Positions 35,595 through 45,718 of a stretch of 64,000 bases of DNA are shown piece by piece (position 1 is the first letter of the stretch; each line of letters starts with the position of its first letter). Source of the DNA: Vibrio tasmaniensis (GTDB lineage: Bacteria > Pseudomonadota > Gammaproteobacteria > Enterobacterales > Vibrionaceae); the NCBI RefSeq assembly GCF_024347635.1, contig NZ_AP025511.1, forward strand, positions 744,001 through 808,000, read 5' to 3'. The translations under genes were made by a program, and so were the position numbers. Under the pieces are notes generated by a model, which saw nothing but the letters and a program-made list of their open reading frames with translations, was not told the origin of the DNA and ran no database searches.

Positions 35595-35837
35595 ATGTAT
35601 CTCGTTTTGTATTGCCACAATATTGGTATGACTGACTTTTCTTTCTTTGAAACGGAAGATTTTGACAAAGAAGATGGCTATATCGTGCGAGGTAAATGGC
35701 CAAATGAGAAAGCGTTTCGTGATTATTTGACCAAAGAGTTTGGTGATATGAGCGAGTTCCAAGTGATTGACCTGATCGCCAAAGGCGCAGAAGCTGAACA
35801 CTACTCGCCAGAAAAGTTGATGCGCTTAGCTCTCTAA
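35595..35837 (+). CDS. Unknown 80-residue protein
   Basis: I do not recognise this small acidic cytoplasmic protein. It starts MYLVLYCHNIGMTDFSFFETEDFDKEDGYIV and has a helical middle (WPNEKAFRDYLTKEFG) and end (SPEKLMRLAL). It has no signal peptide or membrane helix. A weak AAGGATTC site lies before the ATG. Its context (114 bp after the permease gene, before the convergent dld) gives no clue to function. Confidence 0.65.
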   Translation: MYLVLYCHNIGMTDFSFFETEDFDKEDGYIVRGKWPNEKAFRDYLTKEFGDMSEFQVIDLIAKGAEAEHYSPEKLMRLAL

Positions 35838-35887
35838 CTGTAAGCTCAATAACATCTAGCTCAACATCATATTTAAATTGAACAAAG

Positions 35888-35915
35888 AAATGGCAGCCTA
35901 GTTGGGCTGCCATTT
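35888..35915. terminator. Bidirectional terminator between the 80-residue gene and dld
   Basis: AAATGGCAGCC (35888-35898) pairs with GGCTGCCATTT (35905-35915), with T-runs on both strands. Confidence 0.9.
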
Positions 35916-35957
35916 TTCGTTTTAAGCTAGAGCATGTCGCTCGCAGTATGAATGGAG

Positions 35958-38813
35958 CTACTGCGCCACTTCGTCCACCAAGTACAAGATTGATTGATAC
36001 GGAATGCCACTGTGATGTGATAAACCGATCTCACAGGTTCGGCTGTTACTGAAACCACGAGTACAGTTGCTCGGTACTTGTTCCTTAAGTGGATGCACAG
36101 CTGCCTCATTCAACTCTGGCGTAGTAAAGCCTTTGTCACCTGCCCAACCACAACATTGTATATGCTCTGGAACAATCACTTCTTCGGTACAGGCTTGAGC
36201 AAGGTTTAACATTGCACCTTCTAAACCCATTCGGCGAGAGCTACAAGTGACATGCAGCATTACGGTTTCTTGCAGTGGTTCAAGGGTCAGGTGTTCAAGC
36301 AAATATTGATTCACAAACCCTGTCGGTTCTAGCACTTCTAATGGCTTGGTGAACTGCTCAATACTGCGCTTGGCACATGGACTAGTGTCCATTAATACTG
36401 GGTATTCACCCTGACGACTCGCTTGCCACAACACTTCTTCTAGCTGTTGTGCTTTAGATTGGGCTAGGTCGGTCATGCCTTTGCTGTCGTAAGGCATACC
36501 ACAACATTGGTCATCTAATTTCTTCGGCAGAATTACCTCGAACCCCGCCTTGTTAAGTAGAGACATGGTCACTTCAGTAAGAGGGCGTTGATCTCCCGCA
36601 TCGCTCTGTTGCCCCATGGTTCGACTGGCACACGAAGGGAGGTAAACCACCTTCTTAGTGTTATTCGATGTTTCGGCTGTCATTGTTGAAGCTGTGAGTG
36701 AGTGGCTGTTGGATTGCGGCATCTCAGGCATCCAAACTGGTGTTGCGCCTTTGGTCATTGAGCGCAAGCCATTGGTGAGCTTGCCGACCGTATTCGCGCC
36801 TAGTACTTTGCTCGCTACTTGATTGGTTTTGAGCCCTGCCTTGGTCAGCTTAGTGGTGGTCGAGAAATGATCTGCTGTCCACTTAGCGATTGGTGTGAAC
36901 TTCTCATATTTGGCAACACGAAGCTTCTTCACTAAGTCGCCGGTGTTAATGCCTACCGGACAACGCTCGGCACACAGGCCAGTTGCCGCGCAGGTATCGA
37001 TGCCTTGGTATTCAAAGGTTTTCTCTAGTTCGCTAGCTTCTATCTCTTCCCCTGCTTCTCGGCGGCGTTGTAGCTCTCGGTACAACACAATACGTTGGCG
37101 AGGTGATAAGGTCAGTGTGCGAGACGGGCAAACAGGCTCACAGAATCCACACTCAATACAGCGGTCAACAAGGTCGTCGGCAGCAGGCATCGGTTTTAGG
37201 TCGGTGATGTGGGAGTTTGGATTGTCGTTGATAATAACGCCGGGGTTGAGCAGTCTTTCTGGGTCAAACAGTGCTTTGATTTGTTGCATCAAGGTGTAAC
37301 CATCTTTGCCCCATTCCAACTCGACGTACGGTGCCATGTTACGGCCTGTGCCGTGTTCCGCTTTCAGGGAACCTTGATATTTCACGGCGACGAGCTCGGC
37401 TACGTCATCCATGAATCCGCCGTAACGGTCGATCTCTTCTTGGCTGTCAAAGCCTTGAGTAAATACAAAGTGCAGGTTGCCTTCTAGGGCGTGGCCGAAA
37501 ATGATCGCCTCGCTGTAGTCGTATTTATCAAACAGCTCTTGGAGCTCTCGAATACCGTTCGCAAGGTTCTCTACTGGGAAAGCAACATCTTCAATGATGA
37601 CTGTCGTGCCGACTTCACGCACAGCGCCAACTGCAGGGAACATGCCTTTACGGATGCCCCAAAGCGTCGCGACAGTTTTGGGATCGGACGTGAAAGGGAC
37701 AGATTCAACAATCGTGTAATCAGTTAATGCATCCAAAATTGATTTACATTGTAAATCTAAGTCCTGCTGGGAGCTGGCGTGTGATTCAACCAGAATAGCG
37801 GCCGCTTCTAAATCCAAGTTTGGCATAAACGTAGGCATACCCGGTTTATCCGCGACAGAACGTAGCGCTCTGCCATCCATTAACTCAACAGCAGCAACTG
37901 GCGTTTTTGATAGGGTAGTTACGGCTTTACTAGCTTGCTCGATGTCGGCGAACACCAACAGAGCTGAGGCTTTATTTGGGTGTTCAATCACCGTGTTGTA
38001 AGTGATCTCGGCGATGAAGCCTAGTGTGCCTTCGGAGCCTATCATCAGGTGTTTAATGATTTCGATTGGGTCGTGGTAATCGACCAATGCATTGAGTGCG
38101 TAGCCCGTGGTGTTTTTGAGGCGGTACTTGTGGCGGATTCTGTCGGCGAGTTCTTTATTCGAGCTGGTTTGACGGTGCAGTTCAACAATGCCATCAAACA
38201 GCGTTTTGTGTGATTGCTTGAATGCCTCAACGCTAGCATTGTCTGCGGTATCGAGCAGGGTGCCATCGCTCAATACAACTTTCATGCTCTCGACGGTGCG
38301 ATAGGAGTTCTGCGCAGTACCACAACACATGCCACTGGCGTTGTTCGCCGCAATACCGCCGATTTTACAGGTGTTGATGGAAGCCGGGTCTGGGCCGATT
38401 TTACGTTGGAAAGGGGCAAGATATTTATTGGCATCAGCGCCAATTACACCGGGTTGAAGGATGATTTGATTGCCGTTATCGACAATCTCATGGCCGCGCC
38501 AGTCGTCGGTCAGGGTGATGAGTACCGAGTCTGAAACCGCTTGCCCTGAAAGGCTGGTGCCTGCCGCGCGAAAGGTAAAATGAATACCGAGTTCACGACA
38601 GCTTTGAATCGTGAATATCACTTCGTCTAAGTCTTTAAGCCTTAGAACCATTTTCGGCACCAAGCGATAAAAACTCGCATCGGTGCCGTAAGCCAAGCGC
38701 TTCGCCTCTTGCGTGACAATGCGTTCCGTTTCTATTTTTTGAGCCAGTATTGCTTCAAGCTGTTGATAAGCTTTGGCATCTACTACTCGCTCATGGGATG
38801 TGTTTGTCTCCAT
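35958..38813 (-). CDS. FAD/Fe-S D-lactate dehydrogenase (Dld-II type)
   Basis: This 951-residue membrane-associated respiratory enzyme oxidises D-lactate to pyruvate. It starts with an FAD_binding_4 domain (~60-290; FRAAGTSLSGQAVSDSVL), a FAD-oxidase C domain (~290-530), and a 4Fe-4S module (CIECGFCEPVCPSRTL and CAATGLCAERCPVG, ~570-670). It ends with two CCG domains (DQCCGMPYDSKG and IQCCGWAGDKGF). Such fusions match Dld-II of Shewanella. The start at 38813 has AAGGAA 8 bases upstream; the 27 codons before it are unlike the family. It lies in a lactate block with lldD and lldP, and is probably co-transcribed with lldD. Confidence 0.9.
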   Translation of the reverse strand: METNTSHERVVDAKAYQQLEAILAQKIETERIVTQEAKRLAYGTDASFYRLVPKMVLRLKDLDEVIFTIQSCRELGIHFTFRAAGTSLSGQAVSDSVLITLTDDWRGHEIVDNGNQIILQPGVIGADANKYLAPFQRKIGPDPASINTCKIGGIAANNASGMCCGTAQNSYRTVESMKVVLSDGTLLDTADNASVEAFKQSHKTLFDGIVELHRQTSSNKELADRIRHKYRLKNTTGYALNALVDYHDPIEIIKHLMIGSEGTLGFIAEITYNTVIEHPNKASALLVFADIEQASKAVTTLSKTPVAAVELMDGRALRSVADKPGMPTFMPNLDLEAAAILVESHASSQQDLDLQCKSILDALTDYTIVESVPFTSDPKTVATLWGIRKGMFPAVGAVREVGTTVIIEDVAFPVENLANGIRELQELFDKYDYSEAIIFGHALEGNLHFVFTQGFDSQEEIDRYGGFMDDVAELVAVKYQGSLKAEHGTGRNMAPYVELEWGKDGYTLMQQIKALFDPERLLNPGVIINDNPNSHITDLKPMPAADDLVDRCIECGFCEPVCPSRTLTLSPRQRIVLYRELQRRREAGEEIEASELEKTFEYQGIDTCAATGLCAERCPVGINTGDLVKKLRVAKYEKFTPIAKWTADHFSTTTKLTKAGLKTNQVASKVLGANTVGKLTNGLRSMTKGATPVWMPEMPQSNSHSLTASTMTAETSNNTKKVVYLPSCASRTMGQQSDAGDQRPLTEVTMSLLNKAGFEVILPKKLDDQCCGMPYDSKGMTDLAQSKAQQLEEVLWQASRQGEYPVLMDTSPCAKRSIEQFTKPLEVLEPTGFVNQYLLEHLTLEPLQETVMLHVTCSSRRMGLEGAMLNLAQACTEEVIVPEHIQCCGWAGDKGFTTPELNEAAVHPLKEQVPSNCTRGFSNSRTCEIGLSHHSGIPYQSILYLVDEVAQ

Positions 38814-38977
38814 CTTTGCTTCCTTGTGCTTCTTATTTGGCACTGATTTGTTTTTTGTTTTTTGTTTTACTTTCCAGTGCTTAAACGGTGTCACAACGAC
38901 AGTGGAATTGCTGTGACACCGATTGAACTTCAGCCTAAGTAGACCAAAGCATGAGTCTGAATCTTAGTCATGGAGAT

Positions 38978-40117
38978 TTAGTCTAGCCCCACCAAAGATT
39001 CACGAGTTAAGTCTTTGATTGTCTTAGCGCCTGTTAATGTCATCGCAACGCGCATCTCTTTGTCGTAAAGGTCGAGTAGGTTTTCAACACCTGCTTGTCC
39101 TTGCGCTGCTAATGCGTAAACGAAAGAACGGCCAAGCAAGGTGCAATCTGCGCCTAATGCCATCATGCGAACCACATCCAAGCCAGTACGAATACCAGAG
39201 TCGACCAGAATCTTGGTGTCGCCTTTGACTGCGTCTGCAATTGCAGGCAGTGCTTTAGCACTTGATAGCACGCCATCAAGCTGGCGGCCGCCGTGGTTTG
39301 ATACCACAATGCCGTCTGCGCCAAATCTCACGGCATCTTTTGCATCTTCTTCATCAAGAATGCCTTTGATGACCATTGGGCCATCCCAGAAATCACGGAT
39401 CCACTCTAGGTCTTTCCATGAAATTGACGGGTCGAAGTTATCGCCCAGCCAACCGATGTAATCTTCCAGTTTGGTGGGAGAACCACGATAAGTTGAGATG
39501 TTGCCTAGGTCATGTGGTTTACCCAACAAGCCAACATCCACAGCCCAACTAGGATGACGCATAGATTGGAATACCCGACGAACAGCGGCGTTTGGACCGC
39601 TCATTCCGGAATGCATATCACGGTAGCGAGCACCGGGTACGGGCATATCAACGGTGAAAACTAAGGTGGTCACGCCTGCTGCTTTTGCGCGCTCAAGAAC
39701 GTTCTTCATGAAACCACGATCTTTAAGTACGTAGAGCTGGAACCACATTGGGCGCTCAATCTTGGGTGCTACTTCTTCAATCGGGCACACCGATACTGTC
39801 GACATGGTAAAAGGGATGCCTTTGTTGTCGGCAGCTTTGGCTGCTTGAACTTCACCACGTCGCGCGTACATGCCTGTTAAACCCACAGGAGCCAGTGCGA
39901 TTGGCATCGCTAGCTTCTCGCCAAACAACTCGGTTTCCAAATTGAGATCCGACATATCGTTGAGTACACGTTGCTTTAGCGCAATCTCAGCGAGGTCAGC
40001 CGTGTTGCGGCGTAGGGTATGTTCTCCGTAAGAACCGCCATCAATGTAGTGAAAAAGGAACGGTGGTAATTTCGCTTTTGCTGCGGCGCGGTAATCAGTC
40101 GATGCGGATATGATCAT
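38978..40117 (-). CDS. lldD: L-lactate dehydrogenase (FMN-dependent)
   Basis: The 379-residue enzyme oxidises L-lactate to pyruvate, passing electrons to the respiratory chain. It belongs to the FMN alpha-hydroxyacid dehydrogenase family: FMSTVSVCPIEEVAP, VFTVDMPVPGARYRD, VIKGILDEEDA (flavin-binding Lys) and VSNHGGRQLDGV (catalytic His). Length matches LldD. The ATG follows AGGACTGAAATT. It lies between lldP and the D-lactate dehydrogenase gene on the same strand; 164 bp separate it from dld. Confidence 0.95.
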   Translation of the reverse strand: MIISASTDYRAAAKAKLPPFLFHYIDGGSYGEHTLRRNTADLAEIALKQRVLNDMSDLNLETELFGEKLAMPIALAPVGLTGMYARRGEVQAAKAADNKGIPFTMSTVSVCPIEEVAPKIERPMWFQLYVLKDRGFMKNVLERAKAAGVTTLVFTVDMPVPGARYRDMHSGMSGPNAAVRRVFQSMRHPSWAVDVGLLGKPHDLGNISTYRGSPTKLEDYIGWLGDNFDPSISWKDLEWIRDFWDGPMVIKGILDEEDAKDAVRFGADGIVVSNHGGRQLDGVLSSAKALPAIADAVKGDTKILVDSGIRTGLDVVRMMALGADCTLLGRSFVYALAAQGQAGVENLLDLYDKEMRVAMTLTGAKTIKDLTRESLVGLD

Positions 40118-40412
40118 AATTTCAGTCCTAAATTCTTGGGATGTTGCCCTTCTATGAGAGCTTGGTTTGGGCTGCTTTAATTCTGAGAGTCAGTGTTTTG
40201 TCTTTCTTAAGCTTTGAAACAACTAAGCTTTGAAGCAACGAATCTATGAAGCAAATAAGCTGTGTAACTGCAAAGCGGGAAAATGGCGTTAATACTCGAG
40301 GGTGTTGATGTGCTCTAGTATCCATCCCGGAACTCATCAACTGTCTTATTAGACGGTGTCGCTGTCGGGGAATTGAGTATTAACGCCAAGTGCTTTTGGA
40401 ACGACTTATGGT
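40118..40412. other. Spacer between lldD and lldP
   Basis: The 295-bp spacer contains an imperfect near-tandem repeat at ~40207-40250 (AAGCTTTGAAACAACT then AAGCTTTGAAGCAACG). No ORF or clear terminator is seen. The promoter of lldD may lie here, or lldP, lldD and dld may share one transcript. Confidence 0.4.
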
Positions 40413-42107
40413 TTACATAAGTGCGTCTGTCATCTTGAATCCGTAGATAACCACTAGGCCGATGATGCCTGTCATCACCAAGTAGTAGAACGTTGGAATG
40501 ATTGTCTTACGTAGGGTTGCACCTTCGCGTCCTAGCAAGCCAACGGTTGCTGATGCCGCTACCACGTTGTGAATCGCAATCATGTTACCTGCTGCTGCAC
40601 CAACAGCTTGCAGAGCGACAACCACAGCACTAGAGATAGTCAGAGTTTGCGCTACTTCGAATTGGAACTGGCTGAACATCATGTTTGAAACAGTGTTCGA
40701 ACCTGCAATGAAGGCACCTAACGCACCAACCGTTGCACTCAATGCTGGGAATGCGCTTCCAACGAGGTCAGCTGCGAAGTTTGCCGTGGTTACTGGCATA
40801 CTTGCTAAATCTGCACCGTTCACACCAGAGTTAATGAAGATACGTACCATTGGGATGGTGAACACCAACACAAATCCTGCACCAATCAGTGTTTTACTTG
40901 ATTCACCAAAAGCTTTAGCCAGTGGCGTTGCGCTGCGAGATTGCATTAGAACCGCAACTAGCGCGACAAAGACTAAGATGCCGCCCGGTAGATACAAAGG
41001 TTGAATCGCTGTGCTTACGCCTGTCTCGCCAAGGATGTTGCTGAATGAAAGGCTAACGCTCTTCAGTAGCCCTTTGAACTCAGGGCTCACGCGGCTAGCA
41101 ACCAGAGTTACAGCGAGCAGCACGTAAGGTGCCCATGCCATCGCCATGCTCATCTTCTTATGGCCTTGATTGTTGTCATCAAGGTCAATTTTCAAAGAAC
41201 CTAGCCATTCAGCTGGCCACTTGTCTTCGCTTTCGAAATCCCATTTTGATTTAGGTACTAGGAAGCCACGTTTTGCTGCTGTTACAACAATAGCAAGGCC
41301 AACCAAACCACCAATCAGCGATGGGAACTCAGCACCGAGGAAAACACCCGTTAGTGCGTAAGGAATGGTGAAAGCGGCACCTGCGAACAGTGCGAATGGC
41401 AGGATATCAAGACCTTCAGTCCAGCTTTTGTTCTTACCGAAGAAGCGAGTCAGCATCATCGCCATCAATACAGGAATCATCACACCAACACAGGCGTGGA
41501 TGATCGCAACACTTGACGTGATTTGTTGTAGGTAAGCGTCCCATGTTGAACCATTGGCAATCAAGCTTTCACCGATGTTGTGCGTATCCAAACCTTTGTT
41601 TACGCCAACGATGATAGGTGTACCAACCGCGCCGAACGATACCGGCGTAGATTGAATCATCATGCCCATCAGTACCGCAGCTAATGCTGGGAAGCCAATT
41701 GCAACCAACAATGGAGCGGCGATTGCAGCGGGTGTGCCGAAGCCGGATGCACCTTCAATGAATGAACCAAAACACCAAGCAATGATGATCGCTTGCACAC
41801 GACGGTCTGCTGATATATCAGTAAAGCCGTTGCGGATGGTGGTGATAGCTCCGGTGTGTTTCAAAGTGTTTAATAAGAAGATGGCGCCAAACACAATCCA
41901 GAGAACCGATACGGTAATGCCGAAGCCTTGGAATACTGAAGCCAGCACGCGAGTGCTAGACATATCCCATGCGAATAGGGCGATAGCAACGGTTAATGCA
42001 AATGCCACTGGCATCGCTTTTTTTGCAGGCCAGTTAAGGCCAACCAGCAGAATCGCTGCAACAACTATTGGCGAAAAGGCCAATAATGCTAGTAGAGTTT
42101 CACTCAT
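40413..42107 (-). CDS. lldP: L-lactate permease
   Basis: The 564-residue inner-membrane permease imports lactate (and glycolate in E. coli) with protons. It has about 12-14 hydrophobic helices and LldP/LctP motifs: GASGFGTPAAIAAPLLVAIGFPALAAVLM, FGAVGTPI, and the late AAAGNMIAIHNVVAASATVGL followed by GREGATLRKTIIPT. The ATG follows GAGGAAGTACCC. It is first of the lactate block and divergent from a LysR-type regulator. Confidence 0.95.
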   Translation of the reverse strand: MSETLLALLAFSPIVVAAILLVGLNWPAKKAMPVAFALTVAIALFAWDMSSTRVLASVFQGFGITVSVLWIVFGAIFLLNTLKHTGAITTIRNGFTDISADRRVQAIIIAWCFGSFIEGASGFGTPAAIAAPLLVAIGFPALAAVLMGMMIQSTPVSFGAVGTPIIVGVNKGLDTHNIGESLIANGSTWDAYLQQITSSVAIIHACVGVMIPVLMAMMLTRFFGKNKSWTEGLDILPFALFAGAAFTIPYALTGVFLGAEFPSLIGGLVGLAIVVTAAKRGFLVPKSKWDFESEDKWPAEWLGSLKIDLDDNNQGHKKMSMAMAWAPYVLLAVTLVASRVSPEFKGLLKSVSLSFSNILGETGVSTAIQPLYLPGGILVFVALVAVLMQSRSATPLAKAFGESSKTLIGAGFVLVFTIPMVRIFINSGVNGADLASMPVTTANFAADLVGSAFPALSATVGALGAFIAGSNTVSNMMFSQFQFEVAQTLTISSAVVVALQAVGAAAGNMIAIHNVVAASATVGLLGREGATLRKTIIPTFYYLVMTGIIGLVVIYGFKMTDALM

Positions 42108-42354
42108 GGGTACTTCCTCGTACTTGTTTTCAAACGTTCATGTTTGAAGTGAATAACACGTCATTAGTTTTGTAGGTGTAATCTGAATCTCGAGGATTCA
42201 ATTGTTGTAATTAGAGTCGCTTTATTTGTAACCGATGTGATTGCAAAAGCTGTTTTTGTAATTGTTTTGTTAATTTGGCGTGAATTTACCCCTTTATTTT
42301 TTATTGATATAGGGAAATAATGAAAATAATTAATTCCAAAATTGGCATAATCAA

Positions 42355-43272
42355 ATGCGAGCAGACGATTTGATCCTGTTTTCACAGGTCGTAGAATTGG
42401 GCAGTTTTAGTAAGGTTGCAGAGCAAAATAACCTTACAAATTCGGTAGTTAGTAAAAGAATTGCACGTTTAGAAGAAGAGATTGGCGTGCAATTATTGTA
42501 TCGAACCACGCGTAAATTGACCCTGACCGAGGCAGGTAAGGCAATGCTACATAGCGCCAAAAATGTGAAGCAGGCGGCTCAAGAGGCTATGGATGCAGTT
42601 TCAGGCTTTGGTGAAAATGTCAGTGGTCATATCAAAATGTCAGTGCCTACTATCTCCGGAGATTTGATACTTGCAGACGCCGTAGCCGAGTTTTGTAATA
42701 TGCACCCAGGTTTAACGGTCGATATGTCTCTGAACAATCGCTTTGTCGATCTGGTTGAGGATGGTCTCGACTTGGTGATTCGTACGGGCTACCTAGAAGA
42801 TTCTAGCTTGATCGCTCGTCATATATTGGATTCACAATGGGTGGTGTGCGCTTCGCCATCTTATATTGCTAAAAACGGCAAACCGATGCTGCCTAAAGAT
42901 TTAGTGCAGCACAATTGCTTGCAATATGCCTATCAAACAACGGGTGCCAGCGAGTGGCAGTTCCTGCACAGTAAAGATGGCTGTACTGACAACGACAAAT
43001 ACATCGTGCGTGTCTCGGGTTCATTTTCTACCGACAACGCGACGGCATTAAGAAAAGCGGCGCTGGGTGGCCATGGTGTGGCGTACGTACCGCGTTGTCT
43101 GGTTTATCACGACATTCGTAACGGCCAGCTGGTGGACATCTTTCCAGATTTGGTGGGTAAAAAGCTCGGTATTTATGCGGTGTACCCCTTTACTCGCCAG
43201 CCGCCAAACAAGATTAAGTTATTGATTGAACACATCAGAACGCGTTACCTGACGATTTCACATTATTTTTAA
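42355..43272 (+). CDS. LysR-family transcriptional regulator
   Basis: The 305-residue regulator has an N-terminal winged helix-turn-helix (LILFSQVVELGSFSKVAEQ, VSKRIARLEEEIGVQLLYRTTRKLTLTEAG) and a periplasmic-binding-like effector domain with IKMSVPTISGDLILADAVAEF and DGLDLVIRTGYLEDSSLIAR. It lies divergent from lldP, which makes it a candidate regulator of lactate use. The POP gene starts 12 bp after its stop, so they are probably one operon. Confidence 0.88.
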   Translation: MRADDLILFSQVVELGSFSKVAEQNNLTNSVVSKRIARLEEEIGVQLLYRTTRKLTLTEAGKAMLHSAKNVKQAAQEAMDAVSGFGENVSGHIKMSVPTISGDLILADAVAEFCNMHPGLTVDMSLNNRFVDLVEDGLDLVIRTGYLEDSSLIARHILDSQWVVCASPSYIAKNGKPMLPKDLVQHNCLQYAYQTTGASEWQFLHSKDGCTDNDKYIVRVSGSFSTDNATALRKAALGGHGVAYVPRCLVYHDIRNGQLVDIFPDLVGKKLGIYAVYPFTRQPPNKIKLLIEHIRTRYLTISHYF

Positions 43273-43283
43273 TAAGGATCACG

Positions 43284-45344
43284 ATGAGCTATTTAAAAGA
43301 GTATCAATATCCAATCACCAACAAACAGATCGTCAGCGATGACTATTTTGGTCAGATAATCGAAGACCCATATCGTTGGTTAGAAGACGACAGAAGTGAC
43401 GAAACCGCGCAGTGGGTGGCGAGCCAAAATGCAGTCACATTCGATTACCTTGCTCAAATCCCGTATCGCACAGAACTGCGAGAGCGATTAGCGAAAGCGC
43501 AAGACTACAAAAAGAGCTCACAGCCGTTTGTGCGAGGTGATTACACCTACTTCTATAAGAACGATGGTTTGCAGAATCACAGTATTCTCTATCGTCAGAA
43601 AGAAGGTCAGCCGATGGAAGTATTCCTAGATCCGAATACCTTCTCGGAAGATGGCACCACATCACTAGGCTCAGTCTCATTTTCGAAAGACTACAGCCTA
43701 GTGGCATACAGCATTTCAGAGGGTGGTAGTGACTGGCGTAAGATCTTTGTGATTGATACTGAGACTAAAAAGCAGCTTGAAGCCGAAATCACCGATGCGA
43801 AGTTTACCGGCATTTCTTGGTTAGGTAATCGCGGCTTTTATTACTCTAGTTACGATAAGCCAGACGGCAGCCTGCTTTCTGCGCGTACCGAACAACACAA
43901 ACTCTACTTCCATGAACTGGGTACCGAGCAAGCCAGCGACAAAGTGATTTTTGGTGCGAACAACGCCGAGCAACACCGCTATGTGTCGGGTTACACCACC
44001 GAAGACGACCGTTACTTGCTCATCCTAGGTCGAGAGTCGACATCGGGTAACAGACTGTTCTATATCGATTTAGGTTCAGAGGAACAATCACTGAATACGC
44101 TGATTGATCATGTGGATAGCGATACTTACCTCATTGATAACCAAGACGAAGTCTTCATCTTATACACCAATCTCGATGCGCCAAACGGCAAGGTGGTGAG
44201 CTTTGATACTCGCAATCAACAGTGGCTCGATATCATTCCGGAAAAGCCACAGCCATTAGACATCAGCACTGGTGGTGGTTACTTGTTTGCCCACTATATG
44301 GTGGATGTGGTGTCGAAAATTGAGCAGTTGGATTACCAAGGCAACCTCGTTCGTGAAATTCATTTGCCTGGGCTGGGAACGGCCAGTGGCTTAGGTGGTA
44401 AAAAAGAGCAAACCGAGCTTTATTACACCTTCACCAACTATGTTACGCCGCCAACCATTTTCTCTTTTGATGTTGAATCAGGCAGTTCTGAAATTTACCA
44501 ACGCTCTGAGTCTCCGTTTGAGTCGGAGCAATTTGAGTCTAAACAAGTCTTCTATACCTCGAAGGATGGTACTCAGGTTCCGATGCTTATCTCTTATAAG
44601 AAGGGATTAGTGTTAGATGGCAATAACCCAACCATGTTGTACGCCTATGGTGGTTTCAATGTCAGCCTAACGCCTTCTTTCTCGGGTACGGTGGGCAGTT
44701 GGCTAGAACTGGGTGGCGTATATGCGGTGCCGAACTTACGTGGTGGTGGCGAATACGGCAAGGCGTGGCACAAAGCGGGCACTCAGCAGAAAAAGCAAAA
44801 TGTGTTTGACGACTTCATTGCCGCAGCCGAGTTCTTAATCGCAGAAAACTACACCAGTAGCGACAAGCTAGCGATTCGCGGCGGTTCTAACGGAGGCTTG
44901 CTTGTAGGCGCTTGTATGACACAAAGGCCTGAGCTGTTCCAAGTGGCTTTACCTGCGGTTGGTGTGTTGGACATGTTGCGTTATCACACCTTCACGTCTG
45001 GTGAAGGCTGGGCGTACGATTTTGGTACGTCAGCACAAAGTAAAGAGATGTTCGAATATCTGCTTGGCTATTCGCCAGTTCACAATGTGGTACGTGGCGT
45101 CGATTACCCTGCAACATTGGTTACCACCGCTGATCACGATGACCGCGTAGTGCCAGCTCACTCTTATAAGTTCATCTCAGAGCTACAAGATAAGCATGAA
45201 GGCGGTGCGCCCGTGATGATTCGTATCGATGTTAATGCTGGCCACGGTGCCGGTATGCCGCTGAGCAAAGCGATTGAACTCACTGCTGATATCTACGCAT
45301 TTACTCTGTTCAATATGGGAATAGAGTCTCTAGATTCACTTTAG
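43284..45344 (+). CDS. Prolyl oligopeptidase family serine protease
   Basis: The 686-residue cytoplasmic enzyme of family S9A cleaves peptides after proline. The N-terminal beta-propeller part (~75-410) is followed by the catalytic domain: nucleophile Ser at ~535 in GGSNGGLLVGA, Asp at ~620 in DHDDRVVPAHSYKF, and His at ~654 in NAGHGAGMP. It has no signal peptide. A frameshifted DNA copy of its 3' part (bases 45191-45256) appears at 62171-62236. The ATG follows AAGGATCACG. It sits just after lysR, probably co-transcribed. Confidence 0.93.
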   Translation: MSYLKEYQYPITNKQIVSDDYFGQIIEDPYRWLEDDRSDETAQWVASQNAVTFDYLAQIPYRTELRERLAKAQDYKKSSQPFVRGDYTYFYKNDGLQNHSILYRQKEGQPMEVFLDPNTFSEDGTTSLGSVSFSKDYSLVAYSISEGGSDWRKIFVIDTETKKQLEAEITDAKFTGISWLGNRGFYYSSYDKPDGSLLSARTEQHKLYFHELGTEQASDKVIFGANNAEQHRYVSGYTTEDDRYLLILGRESTSGNRLFYIDLGSEEQSLNTLIDHVDSDTYLIDNQDEVFILYTNLDAPNGKVVSFDTRNQQWLDIIPEKPQPLDISTGGGYLFAHYMVDVVSKIEQLDYQGNLVREIHLPGLGTASGLGGKKEQTELYYTFTNYVTPPTIFSFDVESGSSEIYQRSESPFESEQFESKQVFYTSKDGTQVPMLISYKKGLVLDGNNPTMLYAYGGFNVSLTPSFSGTVGSWLELGGVYAVPNLRGGGEYGKAWHKAGTQQKKQNVFDDFIAAAEFLIAENYTSSDKLAIRGGSNGGLLVGACMTQRPELFQVALPAVGVLDMLRYHTFTSGEGWAYDFGTSAQSKEMFEYLLGYSPVHNVVRGVDYPATLVTTADHDDRVVPAHSYKFISELQDKHEGGAPVMIRIDVNAGHGAGMPLSKAIELTADIYAFTLFNMGIESLDSL

Positions 45345-45390
45345 CCAATACTTGATTTTAGATCATTAGGTATTTGACTCAGACTAAGAG

Positions 45391-45420
45391 ACCTCAAAAT
45401 CTACCTTAGATTTTGAGGTT
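45391..45420. terminator. Terminator after the POP gene
   Basis: CCTCAAAATCTA pairs with TAGATTTTGAGG around a 3-nt loop, then TTTTTC. Confidence 0.92.
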
Positions 45421-45513
45421 TTTCATATTTGTGAAAACCAATCATAACTGCACCATATTTCCCTAATTTCACCACACCCTTTTCCGTGATAGCCGCCACC
45501 ATTACTGATGAAA

Positions 45514-45527
45514 TGAAAGCGATTTCA
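45514..45527. promoter_or_regulatory. LacI-type operator upstream of porin gene, site 1
   Basis: TGAAAGCGATTTCA matches the LacI-family operator form TGNAAGCGNTTNCA with a central CG. It lies ~190 bp before the porin ATG. Confidence 0.6.
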
Positions 45528-45650
45528 AGCTGTATTATTACAAATTTCTACGTCTATCTATCTGATTGTAAATAGATAACCATATCTGGTGATAACTCTA
45601 AAAGTTTCATGGCATTTGGGCTGATTTATCAGTGTGAACAGCAACTAACT

Positions 45651-45664
45651 TTTCAACGCTTTCA
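45651..45664. promoter_or_regulatory. LacI-type operator upstream of porin gene, site 2
   Basis: TTTCAACGCTTTCA holds the half site CGCTTTCA and a partial left half. It ends 54 bp before the porin ATG. Confidence 0.45.
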
Positions 45665-45718
45665 TTGCTTAATATTTCCCTGTCCGATGAAAACTCAAAA
45701 AAATAATAGGGAAATACA

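Noticed and set aside
38814..38894. Longer D-lactate dehydrogenase start
   Set aside because: It is lysine-rich with no ribosome site; the ATG at 38813 has AAGGAA 8 bases upstream.
45425..45445. CRP site upstream of the porin
   Set aside because: TGTGA is present but the second half site is off in spacing and sequence.
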